A stretch of DNA of 64,000 nucleotides from Actomonas aquatica. GTDB taxonomy: Bacteria > Verrucomicrobiota > Verrucomicrobiia > Opitutales > Opitutaceae. Made by a program: the position numbers and the translations under genes. The notes beneath the pieces are model-generated. The model searched no databases. It saw only the letters and a list, made by a program, of their open reading frames with translations, and was not told where the DNA came from. The DNA is taken from NCBI RefSeq assembly GCF_019679435.2, contig NZ_CP139781.1, positions 1,612,001 to 1,676,000 of the forward strand. The letters are read 5' to 3'. Below are positions 48,432-57,749 of this stretch, piece after piece. How positions within the stretch are numbered: position 1 is the stretch's first letter; the number at the start of each line of letters is the position of its first letter.

Positions 48432-49640
48432 ATGTTGCTGCGCCGCCTTTTCGCCGCCCTAAGTCTCCTCCTGCTCGCGCTCGGACTGCGCGCCGAGCCT
48501 CTCGTGATCTTCGTCTCCATCGATGGGGGACGTTGGGACTACCCGGAGCTGCACGAGGCGTCGTTCCTACAGGAAATGAGCGACGCCGGCACCCGCCTCG
48601 AGCGCCTGCGCCCGTCCTATCCCTCCAAAACCTTTCCCAACCACTACACCCTCGTCACCGGCCTGCGCCCCGAGTCGCACGGCATCATTCAAAACCGCTT
48701 CTACGACGAGGAATTCAACGCGTGGTTTGGCATCGGTCCCCATCCGGCCAAACGTGAAGGCCGCTGGTGGGGCGGCGATCCCATCTGGCTCACCGCCCAG
48801 CATCAGGGTCTGCGCACCGCCTCCCTCTTCTGGCCCGGCGCCTCCGCCGACATCCACGGCGAGCACCCCACCTACTGGCGCGTCTACGACGGTCGACTTA
48901 CGCCCGCCGATCGGGTGCAGCAGGTGATCGACTGGGTGGACCTGCCCGCCGGCGAGCGCCCGCAATTCATCGCCCTCTACTTCAACCGCGTCGACAATAC
49001 CGGCCATGGGTTCGGTCCCACCGCCCCCGAAACCCGCGCCGCGCTGCAGGAAATCGACGAAGCCCTGCGCACCCTGCGCGACGCCTTGGTGGAGCGTAAC
49101 CAGTGGGCGGATACGCATCTGGTCGTCACCGCCGACCACGGCATGACCGCCACCGACCCGGACCACATCATCGCGCTTGATGACCTCATCGATCTGGCGG
49201 AGGTCGACATCATCTTCAGCGGCGCTTCCGGCGGCCTCGAAGTGAAGGATCCAACGCGTATCAACGCACTGGTGACACAGCTCGACGACCGCCTCCACTT
49301 GTCCGCCTACGCCCGGGCCAACGTGCCCGAGCGGCTCCATTTTTCGCACAACGCCCGCATCCCCTCCATCGTGCTCGTGCCCGATCTCGGCTGGCACGTC
49401 ACTACTCGCGCGCAACTGGAAGCCGGCCGCGGTCCCAGCCCCGGCGACCATGGCTTCGATCCCGCCGAACCCGACATGGGCGCGATGTTCATTGGCGTGG
49501 GCCCGCGGTTTCGCGCCGGCGTTAAACTGCCGCCCGCCGACAACATCGACGTCTACAACCTGCTCTGCGCCTTGCTCGAAATCACGCCCTCCTCCAACGA
49601 AGGCAGCACGGTCCTGGTCGACGCCCTGCAAACCAAGTAG
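48432..49640 (+). CDS. Secreted nucleotide pyrophosphatase/phosphodiesterase (ENPP-like)
   Basis: The 402-residue protein has a signal peptide (MLLRRLFAALSLLLLALGLRA) and the alkaline phosphatase superfamily core: VIFVSIDGGRWDY (first metal Asp), YPSKTFPNHYTLVTGL with the Thr nucleophile, NRVDNTGHGFGP, VTADHGM and GDHGFDP as metal-binding sites. This is the ENPP pattern, which hydrolyses phosphodiester or pyrophosphate bonds outside the cytoplasm. ATG at 48432 starts the signal peptide. The TAG stop is part of the GTAG tetranucleotide of the REP-like hairpin that follows. Confidence 0.9.
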   Translation: MLLRRLFAALSLLLLALGLRAEPLVIFVSIDGGRWDYPELHEASFLQEMSDAGTRLERLRPSYPSKTFPNHYTLVTGLRPESHGIIQNRFYDEEFNAWFGIGPHPAKREGRWWGGDPIWLTAQHQGLRTASLFWPGASADIHGEHPTYWRVYDGRLTPADRVQQVIDWVDLPAGERPQFIALYFNRVDNTGHGFGPTAPETRAALQEIDEALRTLRDALVERNQWADTHLVVTADHGMTATDPDHIIALDDLIDLAEVDIIFSGASGGLEVKDPTRINALVTQLDDRLHLSAYARANVPERLHFSHNARIPSIVLVPDLGWHVTTRAQLEAGRGPSPGDHGFDPAEPDMGAMFIGVGPRFRAGVKLPPADNIDVYNLLCALLEITPSSNEGSTVLVDALQTK

Positions 49641-49658
49641 TGCCGGCTTCAGCCGGCA
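49637..49658. repeat. REP-like hairpin overlapping the ENPP stop codon
   Basis: GTAG (49637-49640) followed by a 7-bp stem TGCCGGC/GCCGGCA (49641-49647 with 49652-49658) and a TTCA loop. Confidence 0.7.
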
Positions 49659-49679
49659 TTCCGCGGTCTCACGACCTAC

Positions 49680-49777
49680 CGAGAGGCAACGCAGCGCGAG
49701 CAAGCTCGCAGCCTACATTGAACGTGCGAATCCTCACTGTAGGCCGCGAGCTTGCTCGCGCTCCAACCTGCCTCTCG
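49680..49777. repeat. Long inverted repeat made of two REP-like units
   Basis: Arms 49680-49717 and 49738-49777 are imperfect complements of each other over about 38 bp (CGAGAGGCA...GCGCGAGCAAGCTCGC...GCCTACA against TGTAGGC...GCGAGCTTGCTCGCGC...TGCCTCTCG) with a 20-bp spacer. Each arm also holds its own GCGAGC-type hairpin and a GTAG (or CTAC) tetranucleotide. This is the layout of a BIME/MITE. The rest of the 298-bp gap (49641-49938) holds a further 9-bp hairpin at 49810-49830 and no gene. Confidence 0.75.
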
Positions 49778-49809
49778 CCCCCCCCTTGTGACCGCCCACG
49801 TCACCCCAC

Positions 49810-49830
49810 GCCGCGGCAAGATGCCGCGGC
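49810..49830. repeat. REP-like hairpin in the ENPP-recJ spacer
   Basis: A perfect 9-bp stem GCCGCGGCA/TGCCGCGGC (49810-49818 with 49822-49830) around an AGA loop. No T run follows on either strand, so it is not a classic terminator. Confidence 0.5.
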
Positions 49831-49938
49831 CACACCCGCCATGACGCAAACGCCGGCGACACGCCCGTGGCTACATTTCCGCGGAGTGTAGCAGAGGCGA
49901 TCGCGGCCGCTTCACCCTGCCTCTCGGCCACACCGCGC

Positions 49939-51687
49939 TCAGGCCGTCTTCACCTCGGCCGCTTCAACCACCGGCTGCGCCAAACGCCAATCCACCAGCT
50001 CGAGCTGCAGCAGCTTGCGGCCGTTGAAGTGGTTCCAGCGCAGGTGCACCGCGACATCCAGCGGCTCGCGCACCGGCGGGATGCGGTCGGCCATCTTCCA
50101 GGCGACGCCAAAGAGGCGCCGGCCGCGGGAATCCTCGAAGTTGAAACGGAAGTGCGCCGCTTTGAAGACGTCCGGCCGCTGCCGCAGCTTCACGCCGCGC
50201 AGTCCAAAAACCGGCTCCGGGTTGCCCTGACCGAACGGATGCAGGGCATCGAGTTCGTCCATGAGCTTCACCCCGATCTGCTCGGGCTGAATCCACGCTG
50301 CGATGGGCAGTTCCTGATCCTCGATTTCGCCCCCGACATGCGCGGTGACGGCAGTCGCAAACGTGCGGCGGAAGTCGTCCAACTTGTCCTTGGTCACGGC
50401 TACGCCGACCGCCATCGGATGGCCGCCCCAGCTGCCGAGGTGCTCGTCACAATCGGCCAGCACTTCCACGAGGTTGATGCCAGCCACACTGCGACCGGAG
50501 CCTTTGGCGAGTTCACCTTCGTTGCCGAGCACGACGCAGGGACGGTTGTATTTGCGCGAGACGCGACCGGCCACGATGCCCACCACTCCGGGGTGCCAAC
50601 CGTCGGCATACAACACGATGCCGGCGTCGTTGGCGTAGAGGGTTTCGATCATGTTTTCGGCTTCGGTCGTGATCTGCCGTTCGATCTCCTGACGCTCCCG
50701 ATTGAAGGCGTCCAACTGCTCCGCGGTCTGCACGCAGAAGCGCGAGTCCTCGCTGAGCATGAGTTCGACCGACAGCGCGGCGTCGGCCAGACGGCCACTC
50801 GCGTTGATGCGCGGCCCGAGGCGGAAGGAAATGTCGACGGGCGCGATGCCCTGCTCGGGTCGCACCCCGGCCACCTGCATGAGCGCGCGCAGCCCGGGCC
50901 GGTTGGCGCCTTGGAGGATGCGCAGACCGTAGCGGGCCATGAGACGATTCTCGCCGGTGAGCGGCACGAGGTCGGCCACCGTGCCCATGGCCACGAGGTC
51001 GAGGTAGTCGCGCAACTTCACGCGGAAGGCCACCGGATGGTTCTCGTTGCGCAGGCGTTTAAGCAACCCGTGCGCGAGTTTGAAGACGAGCCCGACGGTG
51101 CAGAGGTGGCGCCACGCTTCGTCATCGTCGCCTGGATACACGTGCGGGTTGATGAGCGTGGCCGTGCTGACCGCGCCCTCCTTTTCCCGGTGGTGATCGA
51201 TGATGATGACGTCGATCTGACGCTCCTGCAGGAACGCGACCTCGGCCTGGGAATTGGTCCCGCAATCGAGGGCGACAAAAAGCTGCGGCCGGCCTTCCTC
51301 CAACGCGCGTTCGATCGCACTGAGGGACAGGCCGTAGCCATCCTCCATGCGACGCGGCACGATGAAGCGCGGGTTGAGGCCGAAGCGGCGCAGCAGGCTC
51401 ACCAACAAGGTGGTGCTGCTCACACCATCGACATCGTAGTCGCCGAGCACGACGACATCCTCGCGGTTGGCAATGGCCGCGGCGAGCCGCTCCGTGGCGG
51501 CGTCTAAATTGGCGAGTAGGAAAGGATCACCGAGCTCGGCCAGGGCCGGGCGCAGAAATCGCTGCGCCGCGGCTTCGTCGGCAATCTCGCGGCGCCATAG
51601 CAGCTCCGCGAGCACCGGGCTCACGCCGGCGCTCCTACTCAGCGCCCCGACCTCATCGGCCGGGGGCGGCGTGTAGGTCCAGCGCAT
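49939..51687 (-). CDS. recJ: Single-stranded-DNA-specific exonuclease RecJ
   Basis: The 582-residue exonuclease has the DHH phosphoesterase core: GDYDVDGVS (Asp83 and Asp85), LDCGT, IIIDHHR (165-167), then the DHHA1 domain with a glycine-rich GSWGGHPMAVG motif and the C-terminal OB-fold. It degrades single-stranded DNA 5' to 3' in recombination and repair. It starts 22 bp after the secDF stop on the same strand, so yajC-secDF-recJ form one likely operon. Confidence 0.95.
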   Translation of the reverse strand: MRWTYTPPPADEVGALSRSAGVSPVLAELLWRREIADEAAAQRFLRPALAELGDPFLLANLDAATERLAAAIANREDVVVLGDYDVDGVSSTTLLVSLLRRFGLNPRFIVPRRMEDGYGLSLSAIERALEEGRPQLFVALDCGTNSQAEVAFLQERQIDVIIIDHHREKEGAVSTATLINPHVYPGDDDEAWRHLCTVGLVFKLAHGLLKRLRNENHPVAFRVKLRDYLDLVAMGTVADLVPLTGENRLMARYGLRILQGANRPGLRALMQVAGVRPEQGIAPVDISFRLGPRINASGRLADAALSVELMLSEDSRFCVQTAEQLDAFNRERQEIERQITTEAENMIETLYANDAGIVLYADGWHPGVVGIVAGRVSRKYNRPCVVLGNEGELAKGSGRSVAGINLVEVLADCDEHLGSWGGHPMAVGVAVTKDKLDDFRRTFATAVTAHVGGEIEDQELPIAAWIQPEQIGVKLMDELDALHPFGQGNPEPVFGLRGVKLRQRPDVFKAAHFRFNFEDSRGRRLFGVAWKMADRIPPVREPLDVAVHLRWNHFNGRKLLQLELVDWRLAQPVVEAAEVKTA

Positions 51688-51709
51688 GGAAGGCTTGTGC
51701 TGTATCAGC

Positions 51710-54265
51710 TTATTCCGATGCGCGGCTTGAACCCGTCCACTCGTAGGTGGGCTTCACGTCCTGATGACGTTCCACATGCTTACGGTCTCCCTTGTGCCAC
51801 CAGAAGAAGATCGGACTGGCGATGAAGATGGAGGAGAACGTGCCGGTGATGACGCCGACGAGGAAGGTGAAGGCCAGGTCGTTGATGACACCACCGCCCC
51901 AGATGAAGAGGGCGAGGGACGCCAGGAAGGTCGTGGCGCTGGTGAGCAAGGAACGGGTGAAGACGCGGTTGATGGCGGTGTTGATGACGTCGCGCAGCTT
52001 CATGTCCGGGTTGGACTTGAGCTCCTCGCGGATGCGGTCGAACACGACGATGGTGTCGTTGATCGAGTAACCCGCGATCAGGAGGATGGCCGCGACCATC
52101 GGAGCGGTGAACTGGCGGTCAAACAGCACGAAGATGCCCACCGTCATAAGAATGTCGTGCACGGTCGAAGTGACCGCACCCACGCCGAAGCCGACCTCGA
52201 AGCGGAAGGCGACGTAGAGCAGGATGCCCACGATCGCGAGGCCGAGGGACATGAGGGCGTTCCACTGAATCTCAGCGCCGATGGACGGACCGATGGATGA
52301 CTGACCGATCGACTCAAAGCCGGCGCCCGGGAAGGCCGCCTGCAGGGTCGGAAGCACGTCATCACCGTGGCCAACCGGAACCTGCACCTGCAGGGTCTCG
52401 TTCTCGCCATCGAAGTCGTTCTGGAAGATCGGGTTCACTTCGCCGATGCCGGTGCCTTCGAGGGTGTCGCGCACGTCGCCCGATTCAAACGCGTCGCGAT
52501 CGGTGAAGGTGAGGGTCACTTGGTCACCACCCACAAAGTCGATACCGTAGATGCGGTGGCCCTTGTAGACGACCATGCCGATACCGATGATCACGATGAG
52601 CCAGGAAATGGCGAAGGCCGGACGGGCGAACTTCAGGTAATCGAAGTTCGGCACCTTGGACGGCAGGGTCATCGGGAACTTCTTGATGATGTCACCCTCG
52701 ATGAAGAACTCGAGGAGCAGCTTGGTCACGATGAGCGCGCAGAAGACGGTGGAGAACACACCGATGGTGAGCGTCACACCGAAGCCCTGCACGGGGCCCG
52801 TGCCGAATGCGATCATCAGCGAGGAGGTGATGAGCGTGGTGATGTTGGCGTCCAAGATGGTCGACAGCACCTTGTCGTGACCGGACAGGAAGGCCGCCTT
52901 GAGCGACTTGCCGGCGATGAGCTCTTCACGGATACGCTCGAAGATGAGGATGTTGGAGTCCACCGCCATACCGACGGTGAGCACGATACCGGCCACACCC
53001 GGCAGCGTAATGGTCGCGCCGATACTGGCGAGGGCGCCCAGCACGATGAGGATGTTGACCGCCAAGCTGATGACCGCGAAGGCACCACCGATGGTGTAAA
53101 CGGCGATCATGAACACCGCCACGAGGATGACGGCGATCTCGGAGGCATCGACGCCGGACTGAATCGCGTCGGCAGCGAGGGACGGGCCCACCTCGTTTTG
53201 CTCACGCACGATGAGTTCCACGTCGAGCGGGTTGTTGAGCACATTGGCGAGGTCAATGGCCTCACGCTGGGTGAAGGTGCCGGTGATCTCGGCGGAACCG
53301 CCGTTGATGCGGGTGGAAACGCGCGGAGCGGAGTAGAGTTTGCCGTCGAGCACGATGGCGAGTTGGCCACCCTCGCGGGATTCCTGAGCGATCTCGCCGG
53401 TGACGTCGGCGAAACGCTCGGCGCCTTCGTCGGTGAAGCGCAGGTTGATCTTAAAGCGGCCAAATTCGTCGGTGGTGGCGAAGGCCACATCGATCGATTC
53501 ACCGGTCATTTCCGGCAGGCGCTTCACGAAATACGGGACGTCCTGGATGGAGCCATCGCGGCCTTCGCGCTCCTCGATCATCAGCTCGTAACCGGGAGGC
53601 GTCTGGTTCGCCGGAGTGTTCAGCGGCGAGAGGCGCGGGTGCACGCGGCGGAAGTCGAGGCGGGCCGGCTTCTTGACATTATCGACGACCTCGGGGTTGT
53701 CCTTGGTGCTGATGCCGGGGAGCTGCACCTCGATGCGGTTGGTGCCGACCGGGCGGATCACGGGCTCGGCGACGCCGAACTGGTTCACGCGCTCACCGAT
53801 GATTTCGATGGCCTTGGCGAGATTTTCCTCGCGCTCGTATTCGGCCACGTCGCCGGAGACGCCCTCATCGGCGACTTCGAGCATGAAGGACACGCCGCCC
53901 TTAAGGTCGAGACCGAGCTGAAGTTTGCCCTTCGACTCCTTGAGCAGGTAGTCGAGCAGGATGGCGTTGCGCTTCTCGACGTTGCGGAGCGAGGACTCGA
54001 GCCGGACCTGCGGGAAGTATTGGGTGAGATCGATGCGTTGCTCGGCACCGATTTGTTTGAGTCCGACAAACACGCTGGCCGCCGTGCCGGCGTCGACGCG
54101 GGCCTGGGCCTGGGCCATCAGCGCCTCAAATTCGGCGTTGTTGGCGCCGACTTCGGCGACGATGTAGTCGTTGAACTCAGTATCTTTGAGCGGAAGGATC
54201 GACGAGACGGCCCATACGACGATGAACGCGGTCAGCGCGATCTTCCAGAGGTTGCGTTTGAACAT
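51710..54265 (-). CDS. secDF: Fused protein translocase subunit SecDF
   Basis: The 851-residue fusion carries SecD (about 1-535) and SecF (about 560-835). SecD has TM1 (WKIALTAFIVVWAVSSILPL), LQLGLDLKGGVSFML, the P1 head domain and a block of five helices. SecF has GIDFVGGDQVTL and a second block with GYSINDTIVVFDRIRE. It uses proton flow to pull exported proteins through SecYEG. Fusion of the two subunits occurs in Bacteroidota and some Verrucomicrobiota as well as Firmicutes. It lies 143 bp downstream of yajC; two hairpins occupy that gap. Confidence 0.95.
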   Translation of the reverse strand: MFKRNLWKIALTAFIVVWAVSSILPLKDTEFNDYIVAEVGANNAEFEALMAQAQARVDAGTAASVFVGLKQIGAEQRIDLTQYFPQVRLESSLRNVEKRNAILLDYLLKESKGKLQLGLDLKGGVSFMLEVADEGVSGDVAEYEREENLAKAIEIIGERVNQFGVAEPVIRPVGTNRIEVQLPGISTKDNPEVVDNVKKPARLDFRRVHPRLSPLNTPANQTPPGYELMIEEREGRDGSIQDVPYFVKRLPEMTGESIDVAFATTDEFGRFKINLRFTDEGAERFADVTGEIAQESREGGQLAIVLDGKLYSAPRVSTRINGGSAEITGTFTQREAIDLANVLNNPLDVELIVREQNEVGPSLAADAIQSGVDASEIAVILVAVFMIAVYTIGGAFAVISLAVNILIVLGALASIGATITLPGVAGIVLTVGMAVDSNILIFERIREELIAGKSLKAAFLSGHDKVLSTILDANITTLITSSLMIAFGTGPVQGFGVTLTIGVFSTVFCALIVTKLLLEFFIEGDIIKKFPMTLPSKVPNFDYLKFARPAFAISWLIVIIGIGMVVYKGHRIYGIDFVGGDQVTLTFTDRDAFESGDVRDTLEGTGIGEVNPIFQNDFDGENETLQVQVPVGHGDDVLPTLQAAFPGAGFESIGQSSIGPSIGAEIQWNALMSLGLAIVGILLYVAFRFEVGFGVGAVTSTVHDILMTVGIFVLFDRQFTAPMVAAILLIAGYSINDTIVVFDRIREELKSNPDMKLRDVINTAINRVFTRSLLTSATTFLASLALFIWGGGVINDLAFTFLVGVITGTFSSIFIASPIFFWWHKGDRKHVERHQDVKPTYEWTGSSRASE

Positions 54266-54306
54266 TGGTGTTTTGGGTTTTGTTGAAAAGGGGGAGCGCT
54301 GAAGGC

Positions 54307-54369
54307 GACAGCAGCGGGTCGGGAGGAGTGCTGTCAGCTCTCGCAGCGGCCACGCAACCGAGGCGTGGC
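54307..54369 (-). promoter_or_regulatory. Two hairpins in the yajC-secDF leader
   Basis: GACAGCA/TGCTGTC (54307-54313 with 54329-54335) and GCCACGC/GCGTGGC (54349-54355 with 54363-54369, 7-nt loop) are both perfect 7-bp stems. Neither is followed by a T run. They lie in the 143-bp gap between the genes and could stabilise the mRNA or tune SecDF expression. Confidence 0.4.
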
Positions 54370-54408
54370 GAAATGCAGATCCGGGGCAACGAGTCGGCTA
54401 AAGCGAAA

Positions 54409-54720
54409 TCAGGCGCCGGCCTTCTTCAGCACCTGCGTGACGAAGGTCTTGCCGAGCTCCATCTTGGTGTCTTCCGCCGTGCGGATCACCAGGCGATCTT
54501 CCTTCACCGCCACGATGGTGGCGATCACACCGCCGTTGGTGATAATCTCATCACCTTTGCCCAGTTCCTTCACCAGCTTCTCGTGCTCCTTCTGCTTCTT
54601 ACGCTGGGGAGCGATCATCAAAAACCACATCGCCGCGAAGAGCAGCACGTAGAAGATGATCATAAAGCTGCCACCGCCGCTGGGAGCGGCTTGGGCCAAG
54701 AGAGGGAAAAACGAAGTCAT
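54409..54720 (-). CDS. yajC: Sec translocon accessory protein YajC
   Basis: The 103-residue protein has one transmembrane helix (about 19-36, FMIIFYVLLFAAMWFLMI), the conserved PQRKKQKEHEKLVKELGKGDEIITNGGVI-type cytoplasmic segment and a small beta-rich domain. YajC binds SecDF and is normally encoded beside it, as here. ATG at 54720 fits; the gene is divergent from speA (100-bp gap). Confidence 0.95.
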   Translation of the reverse strand: MTSFFPLLAQAAPSGGGSFMIIFYVLLFAAMWFLMIAPQRKKQKEHEKLVKELGKGDEIITNGGVIATIVAVKEDRLVIRTAEDTKMELGKTFVTQVLKKAGA

Positions 54721-54820
54721 TTTCGGCGTTGCGTGTTGCTAGATTGAAAAGAAGAAACGGGCATCTAACCGTTCTCAAAGTTCAAAAAGCAAGCCAGTAA
54801 ACCCGTCACCACCTTCCCCT

Positions 54821-56776
54821 TTGAACACTGATCCTGACTCCTCCTGGTCCACGGCCCAATCCGAAGATTTCTACGGCTTCAAACGGTGGGGTGCCGGCCA
54901 CTTCAACGTCGACGAAACCGGCCTCGTAACCGTCCACCCGCTCGCCGATGCCCGCAGCGTTGCCATCAAGGACGTCATCGACGAAGCCGCCGACATGGGC
55001 CTCAAGGCCCCCTTCGTCATCCGTTTTCAGGATTTGTTGCGCCATCGCGTCGAGCAGCTCAACAAGCTCTTTCGCAAGGCAATTGCCGAAGAGGATTACG
55101 AGGGTCGTTACCGCGGGGTGTTTCCCATCAAGGTCAACCAACTCCGTGAAGTCGTCGAAGAGATCGTCGATGCCGGCGAGCAGTTTGACTACGGTCTGGA
55201 AGCCGGCTCGAAACCCGAACTGATGATCGCCCTGGCGATGCACGAGGGCGCCGACCGCCTCATCATCTGCAACGGCTACAAAGATCAGGATTACATCCGC
55301 ATCGCCCTCCTCGGCCGCAAACTCGGCAAACAGATCGTCCTGGTCGTCGAGCAGCTCAGCGAGCTCGACCACATCATCGAGCTATCTCAGGAAACCGGCG
55401 TGGAACCCCTCATCGGCTTCCGCGCCAAGCTCCTCACCCGCGGCGAGGGCAAATGGGCCACCTCCACTGGCGACAACGCCAAGTTCGGCCTCAACACCGC
55501 CGAAATCCTCTTTGCCGCCGAGAAGCTGGAGAAAGCCAAGCTCACCCATTGCCTGCGTCTCCTCCATTTCCACATCGGCTCGCAGGTCCCGAACATCCTC
55601 ACCATCAAGAACGCCGTCGTCGAAGCCACGCGCTTCTACTGCCAGCTGGTGAAGATGGGCTTCCCCATGGGTCTGCTCGACGTCGGCGGCGGTCTGGGCA
55701 TCGATTACGATGGCTCCCGCACCAACTTCGAGAGCTCCATGAACTACTCCATGGCGGAGTATGCCCGCGACGTGGTCGCCAACGTGCGCGACATCTGCAC
55801 CGACATGGGCATCGATGTGCCCGACATCGTCTCGGAATCCGGCCGCGCCGTCGTCGCGCCTCACTCCCTGCTCGTGCTCGAGGTCTTCGAACGCATCAAC
55901 AAACGCGAAACCCTCGGCCGCAAACAGCGCCCGAAGCGCAAACACAAGGTCGTGCGCGCTCTCGAAACCCTGGCCAAAAACAAGTCCGATCTGGGTCGCC
56001 TCGAACGTTTCCACGACGCTGTGCAGCGCAAGGAAGAGGCCTTCTCCCTCTTCAACCTCGGCTACCTCGATCTCGAAAACCGCGCCGCCGCCGAATCCCT
56101 TTATTGGCAGATCTGCGAAGACATCGCCTCCGAAAACTCCGAAACCGGCTACACCCCCGAGGAGTTGCATGAGCTCTCCGCCGTGCTGGCCGACCAATAC
56201 GTCTGCAATTTCTCCGTCTTCCAGTCGCTGCTGGACCATTGGGCCCTCGGTCAGCTCTTCCCCGTCGCCCCGCTGCACCGCCTCGACGAAAAGCCCTCGG
56301 TCAACGCCATCTTGGTGGACATCACCTGCGACTCCGACGGCAAGATCAGCACCTTCATCGACCTCGAGGATACCAAGGACCACCTCAAGCTCCACCCGCT
56401 CAACGGCCAGCCCTACTTCCTCGGCGTCTTCCTCACCGGTGCCTACCAGGACATCATGGGCGACCTGCACAACCTCTTCGGCCGCGTCAACGAGCTCCAC
56501 GTCTTCCTCGAAGAGGACGAAGAGAACGGCTTCTACATCGAAGAAACCCTCCCCGGCTCCCGCATCCGCGACGTCGTCGCCGGCGTGCAATACCAGCACA
56601 CCGACCTCTGCCGCCGCGTAAAACAGCAGATCGACGCCGCCACCAAGCGCGACGAGATCAAACCGCGCGAAGGCGTGCGCTGGCTGGAGTTCTACGAGGA
56701 GATGCTCGAGACCAAAACCTACCTGCGCGTGCATCCCGAGCCGAAGGGCAAAAAGAAGCGCGCTCGCCGGAAATAA
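54821..56776 (+). CDS. speA: Biosynthetic arginine decarboxylase
   Basis: The 651-residue enzyme is of normal SpeA length. It begins with EDFYGFKRWGAGHFNV, has the PLP lysine in GVFPIKVNQ (Lys104), HFHIGSQ, DVGGGLGIDYDG and the decarboxylase C-terminal motifs LVDITCDSDGKI and FLTGAYQDIMGDLHNLFGR. It converts arginine to agmatine for polyamine synthesis in the cytoplasm. A TTG at 54821 is the only start that keeps the conserved N-terminus. The C-terminus is basic (KGKKKRARRK). Confidence 0.95.
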   Translation: MNTDPDSSWSTAQSEDFYGFKRWGAGHFNVDETGLVTVHPLADARSVAIKDVIDEAADMGLKAPFVIRFQDLLRHRVEQLNKLFRKAIAEEDYEGRYRGVFPIKVNQLREVVEEIVDAGEQFDYGLEAGSKPELMIALAMHEGADRLIICNGYKDQDYIRIALLGRKLGKQIVLVVEQLSELDHIIELSQETGVEPLIGFRAKLLTRGEGKWATSTGDNAKFGLNTAEILFAAEKLEKAKLTHCLRLLHFHIGSQVPNILTIKNAVVEATRFYCQLVKMGFPMGLLDVGGGLGIDYDGSRTNFESSMNYSMAEYARDVVANVRDICTDMGIDVPDIVSESGRAVVAPHSLLVLEVFERINKRETLGRKQRPKRKHKVVRALETLAKNKSDLGRLERFHDAVQRKEEAFSLFNLGYLDLENRAAAESLYWQICEDIASENSETGYTPEELHELSAVLADQYVCNFSVFQSLLDHWALGQLFPVAPLHRLDEKPSVNAILVDITCDSDGKISTFIDLEDTKDHLKLHPLNGQPYFLGVFLTGAYQDIMGDLHNLFGRVNELHVFLEEDEENGFYIEETLPGSRIRDVVAGVQYQHTDLCRRVKQQIDAATKRDEIKPREGVRWLEFYEEMLETKTYLRVHPEPKGKKKRARRK

Positions 56777-56965
56777 TCGGGCGTATTAGGCACTTCGCAG
56801 ACCGTATTAGGTTCTATGCCCCAGACCCTATTGGGTGCATATGAACCCAATATCAGCGCCCCTTGGCGATCGTGTAAAAACCGATAAGCCCGACCTATAC
56901 TTTCGCAGCTCATTAGCAGTTGGTTTGAATCTCCTGCGGGGGCGCTACAGGTTTCCCGTCCCGCC
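56777..56965. other. AT-richer spacer between speA and the glutaredoxin-like gene
   Basis: The 189-bp gap carries ACCGTATTAGG and GACCCTATTGGG near-repeats (56790-56840), less GC than the genes around it. I find no gene, terminator or tRNA cloverleaf in it. A T-arm-like GGTTTGAATC near 56920 lacks the rest of a tRNA. Confidence 0.4.
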
Positions 56966-57223
56966 ATGCCCCGGAAATCACGACCTACCCTCTTCGTCGG
57001 CCCCGGCAGCTCCAGCTGTTTGGAGTCGATCCGCCTTCTGAGCCAAGAGCATGTGGACTACGAGCAGGTCGATGTTTCGCGCGACGAATCCGGTCGCGAC
57101 AAACTCATCCGCCAGACGGGCCGCTGCCAAGTGCCGACCCTCGTCTGGGGTCGCGACATCATCGCCAATTTCCGCGACTGGGAACTGCGGCGCTTCGTCG
57201 CAGACCACCGCGTCGCCGGCTAA
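56966..57223 (+). CDS. Glutaredoxin-like small protein
   Basis: The 85-residue protein shows the thioredoxin fold order: a beta strand (TLFVGPGSSSC), helix (LESIRLLSQEHVDYEQVDVSRD), the cis-Pro motif (CQVPTLVWG) and a final helix (NFRDWELRRFV). Only one Cys remains at the expected active site (SSSC), so if it is active it is of the monothiol kind; a second Cys lies before the cis-Pro (GRCQVP). Substrate unknown. It is followed by an intrinsic terminator at 57248-57281. Confidence 0.7.
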   Translation: MPRKSRPTLFVGPGSSSCLESIRLLSQEHVDYEQVDVSRDESGRDKLIRQTGRCQVPTLVWGRDIIANFRDWELRRFVADHRVAG

Positions 57224-57247
57224 CCCCCGCCCGTTCAACACGGGAAG

Positions 57248-57281
57248 AAACCGCGAAGCCGAAAGGCACCGCGGTTTTTTT
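57248..57281 (+). terminator. Intrinsic terminator after the glutaredoxin-like gene
   Basis: An 8-bp stem AAACCGCG/CGCGGTTT (57248-57255 with 57270-57277) encloses a GCC-GAAA-GGC hairpin and leads into a run of seven T. Confidence 0.88.
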
Positions 57282-57282
57282 A

Positions 57283-57747
57283 GCCACAGAAGACACCGCG
57301 GATCACAGAAGCATCCGCTGTAGCCTGGGTCGTTGACCCCGTTTCGCCGGGTGATTCACCACAGAAGGTAACGAAGCAAAGCCCCCCTCCGGTAGCTACG
57401 AGCGTGAGCGAGTGGATGCCACAAAGGTCCAAACCACAGATACCGAGAGGCACCGCTGTTTTAACGCATCCTCCGTCGCTCTACGAGCTATGGCGGACTG
57501 GGAAGAACGCCGAGTCCACGAGACGCAAAGTTCCTGGTTTCAGTCTGCCCTGACGCGCCTCTCCGACTTTCGTGTTTTTCGTGTGTTTCGTGGTCACCCT
57601 CCTTCCGTGTCCGTCCGTGTGTTCCGTGGGCCACGCCCCTCCCTGCCCCTCAGCAATCCCGCATCGCATCCCGCATCGCGCATCCCGTATCCCCTATCCC
57701 GCATCCCCTTTCACCATTCACTCTTCACCATTCACCATTCCCTATCC
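57283..57747. repeat. Composite repeat element, copy A
   Basis: This gene-free stretch reads, left to right: a CCACAGAA...CACCGCGG...TCACAG segment; a GTAG REP-like hairpin (57320-57339, GGGTC-GTT-GACCC); ACGAAGCAAAGC; a 32-bp block (57437-57468) identical to 63173-63204; a TTTCGTG-rich stretch (57568-57595); and 7-bp arrays of the GCATCCC and CCATTCA types (57655-57747). The order equals that of copy B at 63021-63450. The arrays end directly at the hrpB stop codon. Short open frames here are repeat read-through, not genes. Confidence 0.75.
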
Positions 57748-57749
57748 GA

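Noticed and set aside
56905-56950. tRNA gene suggested by a GGTTTGAATC segment
   Set aside because: No acceptor, D or anticodon stem can be formed around it.
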